Below are positions 24,724 through 32,040 of a stretch of 36,305 bases of DNA, piece after piece. The position numbers and the translations under genes are program-made. Source of the stretch: Gammaproteobacteria bacterium (GTDB lineage: Bacteria; Pseudomonadota; Gammaproteobacteria; JACQPQ01). Every line of letters begins with the position of its first letter. Position 1 is the first letter of the stretch. The notes beneath the pieces were generated by a model, which saw only the letters and a list, made by a program, of their open reading frames with translations, was not told the DNA's origin and made no database searches. The DNA is taken from positions 1 to 36,305 of the forward strand of contig JACQPQ010000035.1 of the NCBI GenBank assembly GCA_016207405.1, written 5' to 3'.

Positions 24724-25004
24724 TAGGGGATAACCTGAGGAACCAAATAAAATCCCGCTTCAACAGAAGGCGCAATACTTTGAAAGCGCTCTCGTTCGTC
24801 CCCTTCCGTAATACAGTCTTCTCGCATCCGTAAGGCGGAAGAAACCGGATGGGCCATAGGAGATATCCCGCCCGTTTCTGCGCTCGCAATCTTCTCCACA
24901 AAGTGAACGATATTTGAAAGTTGCGTTCTATAAAGAGGGAGGTCGTTTTCTGAAACAGCTAGTCGGGCCAAATCAGAGATTTTTTTAACTTCTGCATCAT
25001 CCAT
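24723..25004 (-). CDS. gatC: Asp-tRNA(Asn)/Glu-tRNA(Gln) amidotransferase subunit C
   Basis: GatC wraps GatA and GatB together and stabilises the complex. The 93-aa protein has the family pattern: [27 protein letters not shown] and the C-terminal [15 protein letters not shown] and FYLVPQVI segments. It is the first gene of a unit that runs on through gatA, gatB, hisI, hisE, hinT and tat. A promoter is predicted 28-57 bp upstream. Confidence 0.93.
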   Translation of the reverse strand: MDDAEVKKISDLARLAVSENDLPLYRTQLSNIVHFVEKIASAETGGISPMAHPVSSALRMREDCITEGDERERFQSIAPSVEAGFYLVPQVIP

Positions 25005-25031
25005 CCCATTCCCCTGTTTTTATGAGTGATC

Positions 25032-25072
25032 AGTATAACGTGAGCCCCATTCCGGTTACAAATTTTGGTAAC
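25032..25072 (-). promoter_or_regulatory. Predicted promoter of the gatCAB-his-tat unit
   Basis: On the minus strand TTGTAA (25061-25056), an 18-bp spacer and TATACT (25037-25032) precede gatC. The -35 box lies in an imperfect palindrome, GTTACCAAAATTTGTAAC (25072-25055), with 5-bp perfect arms that could be an operator. It is the only good promoter I see for the following ten genes. Prediction from sequence only. Confidence 0.5.
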
Positions 25073-25110
25073 TGCTTAGGAGTCAGGCCAATATAATTTT
25101 AAAAATCTGC

Positions 25111-25341
25111 AATCCCTCACTGATGGGTGGGTTACTGTGTATTTTCTGCTGCCTGCTGCTCGATAAAAGTCCCCTGCACTCCTAGAATTTTTCAGGCCGC
25201 GCACAGTCGATGTCCTATCGCAAGTAGCGTAAAAATGCATCCTGCATTTTTACCTGAAAAATCACCGTCGCTCGGGAACGCTCGCAAAGGCAGCAGAAAA
25301 TACACAGTAACCCACCTTTCCCACCATTTTAGTGAGGCATT
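25111..25341. repeat. Palindromic repeat element, long copy (copy B)
   Basis: This 231-bp nested palindrome has ends AATCCCTCACT and inverted AGTGAGGCATT, then arms GGTTACTGTGTATTTTCTGC and complement. Inside sits a second palindrome with CTCCTAGAATTTTTCAGG, the TAAAAATGCATCCTGCATT hairpin and CCTGAAAAAT. The outer part is shared with copy A (4523-4673) and the inner part with copy C (8862-9055). Its right end provides the TAA stop of the ferredoxin gene (25340-25342). It has no protein-coding capacity of note. Confidence 0.87.
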
Positions 25342-25729
25342 ACGTCAATTCTAAAGACGCCTTGGCTCGTTCCAAAACTTCTCGAATCACCTCCTTTTTT
25401 GAAGTTCTCCCAGCTTTTAGGCGTGCTTGCTCTTCTTCTTCCGCCTGATCCCTCATTCGCTGTCTTCTGAAGCTAGCCCGTTCGCGAGCCTGCTGTGCCT
25501 TTTTATGAGGATTTTCAAAAGTGGAATAAGGAACCATCTGAATACAATCGACTGGGCAAGGAGGTAAGCACAATTGACAGCCAATGCACGCATCTTTGAT
25601 CACGGTATGCATGGCTTGGAAAGCGCCGATAATCGCATTCACGGGACAGGCTTCATAACATTTAGCGCAGCCAATACAAGCAGATTCTTCTATGCAGGCT
25701 ACCTCACTGAATTTCTTTGGTTTACTCAA
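25340..25729 (-). CDS. RnfB-like ferredoxin with two [4Fe-4S] clusters, short form
   Basis: The 129-aa protein has two C-x2-C-x2-C-x3-C motifs ([16 protein letters not shown] and [16 protein letters not shown]), like the ferredoxin half of RnfB/RsxB. A long, charged helical tail follows ([16 protein letters not shown]). Full RnfB has an N-terminal membrane helix and another iron-sulfur domain; both are absent. Only a TTG start (25729) without a Shine-Dalgarno sequence is available. A degenerate palindromic repeat begins 19 bp upstream. The gene may therefore be a truncated RnfB-like protein or a free ferredoxin. No other rnf gene is present. The stop codon falls within repeat copy B. Confidence 0.78.
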   Translation of the reverse strand: MSKPKKFSEVACIEESACIGCAKCYEACPVNAIIGAFQAMHTVIKDACIGCQLCLPPCPVDCIQMVPYSTFENPHKKAQQARERASFRRQRMRDQAEEEEQARLKAGRTSKKEVIREVLERAKASLELT

Positions 25730-25747
25730 GTTAATGTAATTTTAATT

Positions 25748-25783
25748 GTCAGATTTTCAGCTATCGCTTGAATTCGACCTACA
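25748..25783. repeat. Short palindromic repeat upstream of the ferredoxin gene
   Basis: GTCAGATTT...GAATTCGACCTACA is a degenerate relative of the repeat in hisI (21777-21812), matching at 29 of 36 positions, with the right half best preserved. It lies at the start side of the truncated ferredoxin gene. Confidence 0.65.
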
Positions 25784-25792
25784 TACTTCGAC

Positions 25793-25817
25793 AATGGTGC
25801 GCAAGCGCACCATTTTT
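25793..25817 (+). terminator. Hairpin with T-tract
   Basis: AATGGTGCG (25793-25801) and CGCACCATT (25806-25814) form a 9-bp stem with loop CAAG, followed by TTT on the plus strand; on the opposite strand the A-rich side gives no U-tract after the stem. It has terminator form, but no plus-strand gene precedes it, so it may be another small repeat. Between 25730 and 26632 (about 900 bp) I find repeats and an antitoxin remnant, but no certain gene. Confidence 0.4.
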
Positions 25818-25910
25818 AGAAAACCCAACGCCACCACTAAAAAACTTTCCCGTGGCTGAACGGTTACAGAAAAAACTCAAAACCGATAGCCTGCATTTAA
25901 ATAATGGCTA

Positions 25911-26063
25911 TTAAGCACAGGCTTTAAAAAGTGCTTTTTCAACTATTTTAGGATTGTAGGCAATTACCATTAAATAAGCTCTTGCTGGTCCTTCTGGCTC
26001 TCGAATTCCCTGTTCCCACTTTTCTAGTGTTCTTAAGCTAAAAACAAATCGCAGCGCAAACAT
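25911..26063 (-). pseudogene. HigA/XRE-type antitoxin remnant (50 codons)
   Basis: From the ATG at 26063 the minus strand encodes MFALRFVFSLRTLEKWEQGI then REPEGPARAYLMVIAYNPKI and a short tail. The RTLEKWEQGxREPEGPARAxLxVI pattern is the recognition helix and C-terminal part of HigA-like helix-turn-helix antitoxins, which are normally about 100 aa. The N-terminal half is absent: the frame upstream reaches a stop and the flanking sequence is unrelated. No HigB toxin is visible. It is best read as a decayed antitoxin, although a short expressed protein cannot be excluded. Confidence 0.65.
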
Positions 26064-26109
26064 CTTTACAGGAAAGATGTAATTTTGTTCGAACTTTCCT
26101 TACGTTCAC

Positions 26110-26454
26110 GTGCTGAGGAATTCTAACCGTATGAATCTTAGCATTTTTAGGCTCACCTTATACTGCGCGCATTTTTCTTTGAACAAAACATTCAAATCTG
26201 GACCCAATTCTCTGCGCCAAAAAGGAAAAGTTATTCTTTTACAGGCCCTTAGCCTAGCTCAGGCCAGCCTACATCTGTTGAAAATCATGCAACAGTCACT
26301 TTTGACAGCAATTCCCGCTCATCCGTCGCCCCGCGGTCGGTGCCGCGGGGCGACGGATGAGCGGGAATTGCTGGAAGTCTTAGAAGAGACTCCCAAAATC
26401 CTACTAAGAGGTGTAAAATGCCGCGAACTGGGGATGGTAAGTAAGCCCCAGTAA
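26110..26454 (+). other. Open frame of 114 codons around a hairpin; coding doubtful
   Basis: An open frame runs here, but its product (KGKVILLQALSLAQASLHLL in the middle, then a Pro/Arg-rich part encoded by the hairpin at 26306-26373) resembles nothing I know. There is no convincing ribosome binding site. The frame ends inside the next palindrome (26438-26601). It is more probably intergenic DNA or a remnant than a gene. Confidence 0.2.
26306..26373. repeat. Perfect 31-bp inverted repeat with 6-nt loop
   Basis: The left arm (26306-26336), starting CAGCAATTCCCGCTC and ending CCCCGCGG, is exactly complementary to 26343-26373, with loop TCGGTG. It is GC-rich and absolutely perfect, implying recent origin or selection. 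It resembles REP-type palindromes; no second copy is seen in the window. As RNA it would form a very stable hairpin upstream of rquA. Confidence 0.9.
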
Positions 26455-26601
26455 ATACTTGTGATTTTTTACGCAGTAATTTGTTCCATTTTCAAGGCGC
26501 AAAAAGAGGCGCATAGTTTGACTATGTAACTCTTTTTGCAACGGAAGAAAATGGACCAAAGAACAAGTAAAAAGTCATAAGTATTTACTGGGGCTTGCTT
26601 A
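26438..26601. repeat. 164-bp long imperfect palindrome upstream of rquA
   Basis: The outer arms TAAGTAAGCCCCAGTAAATA and their near-complement (ending 26601) match over about 38 bp with few mismatches. The similarity goes on inward: TTGTTCCATTTTC against GAAAATGGACCAAAGAACAA, and GCAAAAAGAG against CTCTTTTTGC, to a centre near CATAGTTTGACTATG. It has MITE-like form without coding capacity and ends 31 bp before the rquA start codon. Confidence 0.8.
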
Positions 26602-26632
26602 GTTCTTTTCTTTAAAAATAAGGAAACTAAAC

Positions 26633-27454
26633 ATGAGGAAAAACTTCATTGCGTCGGAAGGTGGGGTACACGGAAAAGCGTTCCTGGGAAGACCCCAACT
26701 TCAGAATGAAGCGGCACAACTACTGGAGGAGGGAACCTCCTCGGCAACAGAGAAAGATTCACCCAAAGTAATCCGGCTTCCGGGCCCCGTTCCGGACTAT
26801 CTACAAAAACACTACTGGTGGGCTTATGTGCACCCGCGTGCAGTACGCTTCTGGGATCGACAATGGCTCATTAACCTCATTCTTTTTGGTAATTTTATTC
26901 GCTTGAGAGATCAGGCTCTCGCTGAGTTTTGGCCGTATGCCTACGGGCGGACGCTTCAGGTAGCTTGCGTCTACGGTGATTTTACAGTCAAACTGGCCGA
27001 ACGCATTGCACCGGGTGGCATTCTAGATGTGGTCGACGTACTCCCCATTCAAATTCAAAACTTACGCCGTAAGCTATCCAACCCAACACCTGTCCGATTG
27101 CACTATGGAGATTCAACAGGGCTTGATTTTGATGATGCAACATTCGACCAAGTCATCGTTTTCTTCGTGCTTCACGAGCAACCCGTGGGGGTTCGCGAAA
27201 GAACGGTCGAGGAAGCCGTACGCGTCTTAAAACCAGGCGGGAAAATCGTTTTTGTAGAATACCATCGTCCTGTACGCTGGCATCCTTTACACCTCGTTTT
27301 TTTAGAGCCAATCCTCCGTGTGCTTGAGCCTTTCTCGCCCGATCTATGGAATCACCCGATCACAGAATGGCTACCCAAAAACCGCACACCCACAGCAATT
27401 AGAAAGCAACTATACTTTGGAAACTTGTATCAGAAAGTTGTAGTTACTTATTAA
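26633..27454 (+). CDS. rquA: Rhodoquinone biosynthesis methyltransferase-like protein RquA
   Basis: RquA converts ubiquinone to rhodoquinone, the low-potential quinone used in anaerobic respiration (for example fumarate reduction). The 273-aa protein is a class I SAM-methyltransferase-like fold. RquA hallmarks seen are VPDYLQKHYWWAYVHPRAVR (residues 53-72), the altered SAM loop LQVACVYGDFT (108-118) in place of the UbiE GxGxG, VVDVLPIQ and FVLHEQP. The C-terminal YHRPVRWHPL, DLWNH and FGNLYQKVVV are also present. The first 45 or so residues are unusual and less conserved. The ribosome binding site is AAGGAAA. It stands alone on the plus strand, converging on the molybdoenzyme operon, behind two palindromes. 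rquA is known for sporadic distribution and lateral transfer. Confidence 0.92.
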   Translation: MRKNFIASEGGVHGKAFLGRPQLQNEAAQLLEEGTSSATEKDSPKVIRLPGPVPDYLQKHYWWAYVHPRAVRFWDRQWLINLILFGNFIRLRDQALAEFWPYAYGRTLQVACVYGDFTVKLAERIAPGGILDVVDVLPIQIQNLRRKLSNPTPVRLHYGDSTGLDFDDATFDQVIVFFVLHEQPVGVRERTVEEAVRVLKPGGKIVFVEYHRPVRWHPLHLVFLEPILRVLEPFSPDLWNHPITEWLPKNRTPTAIRKQLYFGNLYQKVVVTY

Positions 27455-27523
27455 GAGGTAATCCACCTTGTCAAAACCGGTGGACCGCTCGCAAAAAAAC
27501 GCCTCGCACAAGTCCACCCTACA

Positions 27524-28777
27524 TTAAAACTGAGACGCCAGCACAAGTGTGAACAGGTTATCGCTTGGATCACTCGGCTCACCAGAAACATGACGATCGG
27601 ATTCTTTATTCCAATCATACCCTGTTTTGATAAGTGTGTTTTCGCTCCAGCGATAGCCTGCTCCAAGCGAATAGCGTTGATATCGATTAGCCGTTATACC
27701 ATTTAAAGAAGCCGTGATATCATTCTCTAAATCTACCACGCTGTATCGTGCTGCTGCATACCATTTGGAAGTTAGGTTATAAGTACCTTCTAAGAAACCA
27801 TAATTTCCGTCTCGGTCTCTCGCTCCTGTTGCCTCGTCTGAAAAATGTCCCAAAGAAAGCCGGATAAAAGCCTTACTGTCTGAATAAGCAGGAGGTTCTA
27901 AAGCTTTTTTGCCTTTGCCAAAGTCGTAGCGAAGGAAGGCTTCCCATGCACGTCTCGTCCAATTAGACGCACCCGTTGGCGGTGTAGCTACCCCCGCAAA
28001 AGAAAGTTCAGAGCTTGCTGTGCCTAGATCTCCAGAGGCATAGTAACTGAAGGACGCGTAGACTGGCTCGAACGGCGTGTGGTGTAACTTTCCAAACCAA
28101 GCTTTTTCTTTGCTATTGTCAGAACCTGTTCCTGTATTGCCATCGCTGACAGAAAGAACCCAACCTAAAGGTTTTAAGCCCAGTGGGTTTAATGTTATAC
28201 TCCCCGCTAATTCTAGTCCCTCGTCGGATACCCCTGAATTCACAGCCGAGTTAGAGGGCCCCACACTCTCTACCAAATTATTAGACCAAGTCTCTTCCCC
28301 AAACCCTAATTTAAATCGTCCCAATCGACCGCTCAAACTGAACGGGGTGCTTTTTAAGAAAGGAAGAAAATCTTTGGACTGTAAATAGAGGTAATCCACC
28401 TTATTAAAAGTGGCATTGTTTAAATCCATTCTCATCACAATGGAGTTTTTTTCATCTGCTTGAAACACAAGCTGGAATTTGGCTTCTGGCACATCGAAAG
28501 TGTCATGTGCTTTTGCACCATCTTGTCCTGCATCAAAAAGACCTGCGGCAAATCTTCCTTTCATTTTTAACTTGGATAGCGTGTTCAGAAGATCGACTCG
28601 GAGAGAAGATTTTTGAACAGAGTCTTTTTGAGTTGCTTCCAATTTTTCAATGCGGGCCAATAATTCTGTGCGAACCGCTTGTGTTTCGGCAGTATCGCCA
28701 CTTTCTGCTTGAATGCAGGGACTCATCCCTATTACTGCAATACAGAATAGTTTTGCGCATGTGATCCTGGGTGTCAT
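27524..28777 (-). CDS. Outer-membrane porin-like beta-barrel protein
   Basis: The 417-aa protein has a signal peptide (about residues 1-24, cleaved near IQAES) and a short coiled-coil-like segment (RTELLARIEKLEATQKDSVQ). A long region follows with alternating aromatic and polar residues typical of beta-strands (GRLGRFKLGFGEE, YAAARYSVVDLEND, YQRYSLGAGYRW), and it ends in SQF, a terminal Phe as in outer-membrane barrels. It is similar in style to phosphate-selective/OprO-P-like porins, but I cannot name the family. AAGGAGG precedes the start. It is the last gene of the molybdoenzyme operon, 36 bp after the chaperone gene, suggesting uptake of the oxyanion or other substrate. Confidence 0.78.
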   Translation of the reverse strand: MTPRITCAKLFCIAVIGMSPCIQAESGDTAETQAVRTELLARIEKLEATQKDSVQKSSLRVDLLNTLSKLKMKGRFAAGLFDAGQDGAKAHDTFDVPEAKFQLVFQADEKNSIVMRMDLNNATFNKVDYLYLQSKDFLPFLKSTPFSLSGRLGRFKLGFGEETWSNNLVESVGPSNSAVNSGVSDEGLELAGSITLNPLGLKPLGWVLSVSDGNTGTGSDNSKEKAWFGKLHHTPFEPVYASFSYYASGDLGTASSELSFAGVATPPTGASNWTRRAWEAFLRYDFGKGKKALEPPAYSDSKAFIRLSLGHFSDEATGARDRDGNYGFLEGTYNLTSKWYAAARYSVVDLENDITASLNGITANRYQRYSLGAGYRWSENTLIKTGYDWNKESDRHVSGEPSDPSDNLFTLVLASQF

Positions 28778-28813
28778 TTGAGTATCCTCCTTGAAATCAA
28801 AAATTACATTGTT

Positions 28814-29437
28814 TCATTCAGTCGAAATGCTATCCAGAAGATAACGACCGACTTTTACATAAAATGGGGAAGTGGCATTGTTGGCCAACTTTTTCCCAAA
28901 AACAGGAACCCACTGCCCAAAAAACCGTAACAAAAATTCCTCGTACAGTGTTTCCCATGCCTTTGCATCCAACATTTCTTTCGCTTCTACTGCATGCACC
29001 CACAGGAGGCACACATGCGCAAGGAATGCGAGCTCTATAGAAATATGGTCGGGCGCAGCAGGAGTATGATTTTGAGGTTCAAACTTTGCTTCTGCATACC
29101 ACCGCTTGAGTTCAGAAACACAAGGTCCTCCCAAATACCCCTGAAATTCTCCTCCTGCAAATGACAACCCACACTCCAGATCTCCCGGGCCAGAAGGCTC
29201 TAATCGAATGAGATCTGTGTAGACGGACTGATAAGGCAAAATCTGATCAGGCCCTGGCACAGAAAATAACCGCGTAAATTCCACCTGCAAAGTTTCTACC
29301 CCATACCCAGGTTTAATCAGTCCAAGTGCCTCGACATCCTCTAAAATTTTCGCATCCGGGGGAGATGCCAAAAGCTTGCTTAGGCAACTAAAACAGCCTG
29401 CTCTTTCTTTCAAGCTTTGTAAATTTTGACACAACAT
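28814..29437 (-). CDS. TorD/DmsD-family molybdoenzyme chaperone
   Basis: TorD-family proteins bind the Tat signal and the apo-form of a molybdoenzyme to delay export until the cofactor is inserted. The 207-aa helical protein has the family segments LQVEFTRLFSVPGP, LPYQSVYTD and the signature PDHISIELAFLAHV. It overlaps the catalytic-subunit gene by 28 bp and clearly serves it. The start ATG at 29437 is the first in-frame one. Because family members are specific to their partner, it is not called torD. Confidence 0.85.
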   Translation of the reverse strand: MLCQNLQSLKERAGCFSCLSKLLASPPDAKILEDVEALGLIKPGYGVETLQVEFTRLFSVPGPDQILPYQSVYTDLIRLEPSGPGDLECGLSFAGGEFQGYLGGPCVSELKRWYAEAKFEPQNHTPAAPDHISIELAFLAHVCLLWVHAVEAKEMLDAKAWETLYEEFLLRFFGQWVPVFGKKLANNATSPFYVKVGRYLLDSISTE

Positions 29438-31878
29438 TCTTTGTGCAGAGCCTGCCCGCTTAAGGGATCGGCTTTTGTTGGCCTTAAGTCCCCATCAAAA
29501 CACCCCCGCCCTTTTGCAGTCTTCCCCAGTGCCCAGTGACCAAAACCATGCTGCGAACCGACTACCTCTGGATGAATGCCTTCTGTCAGTCTAAGGATAG
29601 CTTTCATTTTTCCGTACTTGGATTCCACCCAAACTACCTCCTCATCCTTCAACCCTAATTTTGCCGCTATCTTAGTGTTCATCTTGAGGAGATTCGTCGA
29701 TTTAATCTCGACAAGCCACGCATTATTTTGCGTTCTCGTATGCGTATGCGAAGCCTCCTTCCAATTGATAAGATAAAAAGGATATTCTGAGTCTGGTTGC
29801 CAGCTTCTTGGCCTATAAACCGGAAGGGGATCGACAGGCTTTCCTTCGGCATCCTTCTTGTCTCGAAAAGCCGCATTGTAGAATTCCACTTTTCCAGAAG
29901 ACGTCTTAAAGCCCACAACCGCCTTACCCTCCTTCAGAAATCCGATTGGCTTATCGCGTGATCCATCCTTTTTCTTGGAAAAGATAAGCGTTCCCTCAAT
30001 AAGAGCCTCTCGCAGTTTTTCTTCTGGAAGAGGAGCTTTAAATTTTTCATACTGTGTCCCTTTGTCGCTTACCCAGGTGGCTCCAGGTAAAGCTTTGAGT
30101 TGTTCCAAAGTCATTTTAGGATCGCCTTCGGAAAGCTCGCGAGAAAGCCATTCCTCATACCACGCTTTTTTATCAGAAACGGGCTTGCCAGAAACGCGCC
30201 CAATAAGAAACACTTCTTTGCCTTCCACGTCTTTAAGACCAAGCCGGCGCCCTAGCTCTGCTATAAATTCATATTCTGCCGGCTGACCAAAAAGAGGAGG
30301 CACCACCGGCTGACGAAGACCTATCACAGGCCAAGTCACCCAGTGTGCATTTAAATCGTAACGTTCAAAATAAGTGGTCCCGGGAATGACGAGATCTGCC
30401 ATCTCCGCGGTTTCAGACAGGTAGATGTCATTGACGACCAAAAATTCCAGACTCTTTAAAGCGGCTTCTACTGTCTTTGTGCCCGGAACAGACATCATTA
30501 AGTTCTGAAAGAACACCATGCCGATCTTAGGTTTGTAAGGGCCAGTTCCTTCCGCCATACGAGTAAATGACTCACAGTAGACACCCGACTTATGCCCAAA
30601 AGGATAAGATTTTACCCCATCGAAGCGCTCCATTTTGACTGTCTTGCTGGCGAGCGCATCGGGCGCTACCTCCATGTGTTTGCCCTCCCCTTTTTTGGGA
30701 ATAACCATGGTTCCTGATTTGTCATAAGCACCCACGAGCGCATTGAGGCATGCAATCGCCCGCCCGCCTTGCACACCATTGGCATGCTGGCCAGGCCCAG
30801 ACCATACGTCGGTTAAAGAGGGCTTCGTTGTTGCAAACTCCCGCGCAATTCTCTCGATGGTTGCGGCAGGCACAGAAGTAATCGTTTGACCCCATTCAGG
30901 CGTTTTATCCTTGACTTCATTTGCAAATTCATCAAAACCGACCGTCCATTCTTTGATAAAGTCTGCATCATATAGCTTGTCGCGAATGATGACATGCGCC
31001 ATGGCAAGTGCCATCCCCCCATCTGTAGAGGGACGTATGGGAACCCATTCATCCGCCTTATTTGCGGTATAAGAGAAATTAGGATCAACCACAACCAGCT
31101 TAGCTCCATTCTCTCTGGCGCGAGTCATGATGCGCGGAAGGTGAGCCCACTTTGTAGCAGATAAAGGATTCCAACCAAACAGCAAAATGTATTTTGAAGC
31201 AATAGCATCCATGAGTGGCCGCTCATCCCCCATGACCATTTTGAAAGAGGCCTTACGGGCCGTATCACACAGATTAGAGTGGTTAGAATAATTAGGCGTT
31301 CCATACAGTTTACAAAAATCTCCTTGTGGGTGAGTAAAGGAGTGATCTTCGGAAAACCACAGTAACTTATGGGCTTCGCCCTGATCTCGAAGCATCCTTA
31401 GCCGGCTCACGATTTCAGTGTAAGCGTCTTCCCAAGAGATCTCTTTCCATTTTGGGTCAATTCCTATGCCTTTTTCAGGGTTTGTACGCCTTAAAGGATT
31501 TTTAATTCTGTCTGGATCGTAGAGCGTCATAATCCCCGCATTGCCCTTTGGGCACATCACTGCGCCTTCTTTGTTTCCATTAGCGAAAAAGTCAGTAGAA
31601 ATATTAGAAAAGCCATTGGGGTTGTGTGAGTTAGGCCGAACAGAAACCACTCGACCATCCACAACATAACAAGTAATACCAGTTTGCCCTCCGCACTGAT
31701 TGCAACAAGAGTGTATGGTCTTGGCCTGCTCGTAGTTCTTCCCCGTTCGGATAGCCGCCAGTGCTTTTTGACCCAAACCGGGAACAAAAGGCGGCAGTGC
31801 AAGTGCTGCAGCACCCAGCCCAGCATATTTTAAAAATACTCGGCGTTCATCACTGGAATGAAAATTTATGTTATTCAT
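29410..31878 (-). CDS. Tat-exported molybdopterin oxidoreductase, Psr/Phs/Arr-like catalytic subunit
   Basis: This is an 822-aa periplasmic member of the DMSO reductase (CISM) superfamily. It opens with a twin-arginine signal (DERRVFLKYAGLGAAALAL). Cysteines at 58, 59, 62, 70 and 109 should hold the FS0 [4Fe-4S] cluster, though with altered spacing. Cys204 (HSNLCDTARKAS) is the probable Mo ligand, placing it with polysulfide, thiosulfate and arsenate reductases rather than with Ser or Asp enzymes. YDPDRIKNPLRRTNP and ADEWVPIRPSTDGGMALAMA are near those of arsenate/thiosulfate reductase-type subunits. The substrate cannot be assigned. It follows the iron-sulfur subunit and a palindrome; AAGGAGA lies 7 nt before ATG. 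No membrane subunit is encoded nearby. Confidence 0.88.
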   Translation of the reverse strand: MNNINFHSSDERRVFLKYAGLGAAALALPPFVPGLGQKALAAIRTGKNYEQAKTIHSCCNQCGGQTGITCYVVDGRVVSVRPNSHNPNGFSNISTDFFANGNKEGAVMCPKGNAGIMTLYDPDRIKNPLRRTNPEKGIGIDPKWKEISWEDAYTEIVSRLRMLRDQGEAHKLLWFSEDHSFTHPQGDFCKLYGTPNYSNHSNLCDTARKASFKMVMGDERPLMDAIASKYILLFGWNPLSATKWAHLPRIMTRARENGAKLVVVDPNFSYTANKADEWVPIRPSTDGGMALAMAHVIIRDKLYDADFIKEWTVGFDEFANEVKDKTPEWGQTITSVPAATIERIAREFATTKPSLTDVWSGPGQHANGVQGGRAIACLNALVGAYDKSGTMVIPKKGEGKHMEVAPDALASKTVKMERFDGVKSYPFGHKSGVYCESFTRMAEGTGPYKPKIGMVFFQNLMMSVPGTKTVEAALKSLEFLVVNDIYLSETAEMADLVIPGTTYFERYDLNAHWVTWPVIGLRQPVVPPLFGQPAEYEFIAELGRRLGLKDVEGKEVFLIGRVSGKPVSDKKAWYEEWLSRELSEGDPKMTLEQLKALPGATWVSDKGTQYEKFKAPLPEEKLREALIEGTLIFSKKKDGSRDKPIGFLKEGKAVVGFKTSSGKVEFYNAAFRDKKDAEGKPVDPLPVYRPRSWQPDSEYPFYLINWKEASHTHTRTQNNAWLVEIKSTNLLKMNTKIAAKLGLKDEEVVWVESKYGKMKAILRLTEGIHPEVVGSQHGFGHWALGKTAKGRGCFDGDLRPTKADPLSGQALHKECCVKIYKA

Positions 31879-31899
31879 AAGTCAATCTCCTTTTACGAT

Positions 31900-31974
31900 C
31901 TGTCATGGAAGCAGAAAGCTGGCATCCAGAATTGAGATCTTAATACTGGATGCCAGCCTTCGCTGGCATGACAG
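31900..31974. repeat. 75-bp palindromic repeat between iron-sulfur and catalytic subunit genes
   Basis: Outer arms CTGTCATG (31900-31907) and CATGACAG (31967-31974) enclose GCTGGCATCCAG (31918-31929) and CTGGATGCCAGC (31946-31957). It is of the common TGTCATGCCAGC...GGCATCCAG type known in many proteobacteria. Being intercistronic and 21 bp before the catalytic start codon, it could slow RNA decay or change expression ratios of the two subunits. Confidence 0.85.
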
Positions 31975-32040
31975 TGAGGGAGATCTCAGCCGCGCGCCTT
32001 ACAAGGTTTTCCATTTTTAAATGTGCTGAATAGATACCCC

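Noticed and set aside
27454-28402. 16-bp sequence AGAGGTAATCCACCTT present at 27454-27469 and again at 28387-28402 inside the porin gene
   Set aside because: A single exact 16-mer without extended similarity can arise by chance in a window of this size, and the second copy is ordinary coding sequence.
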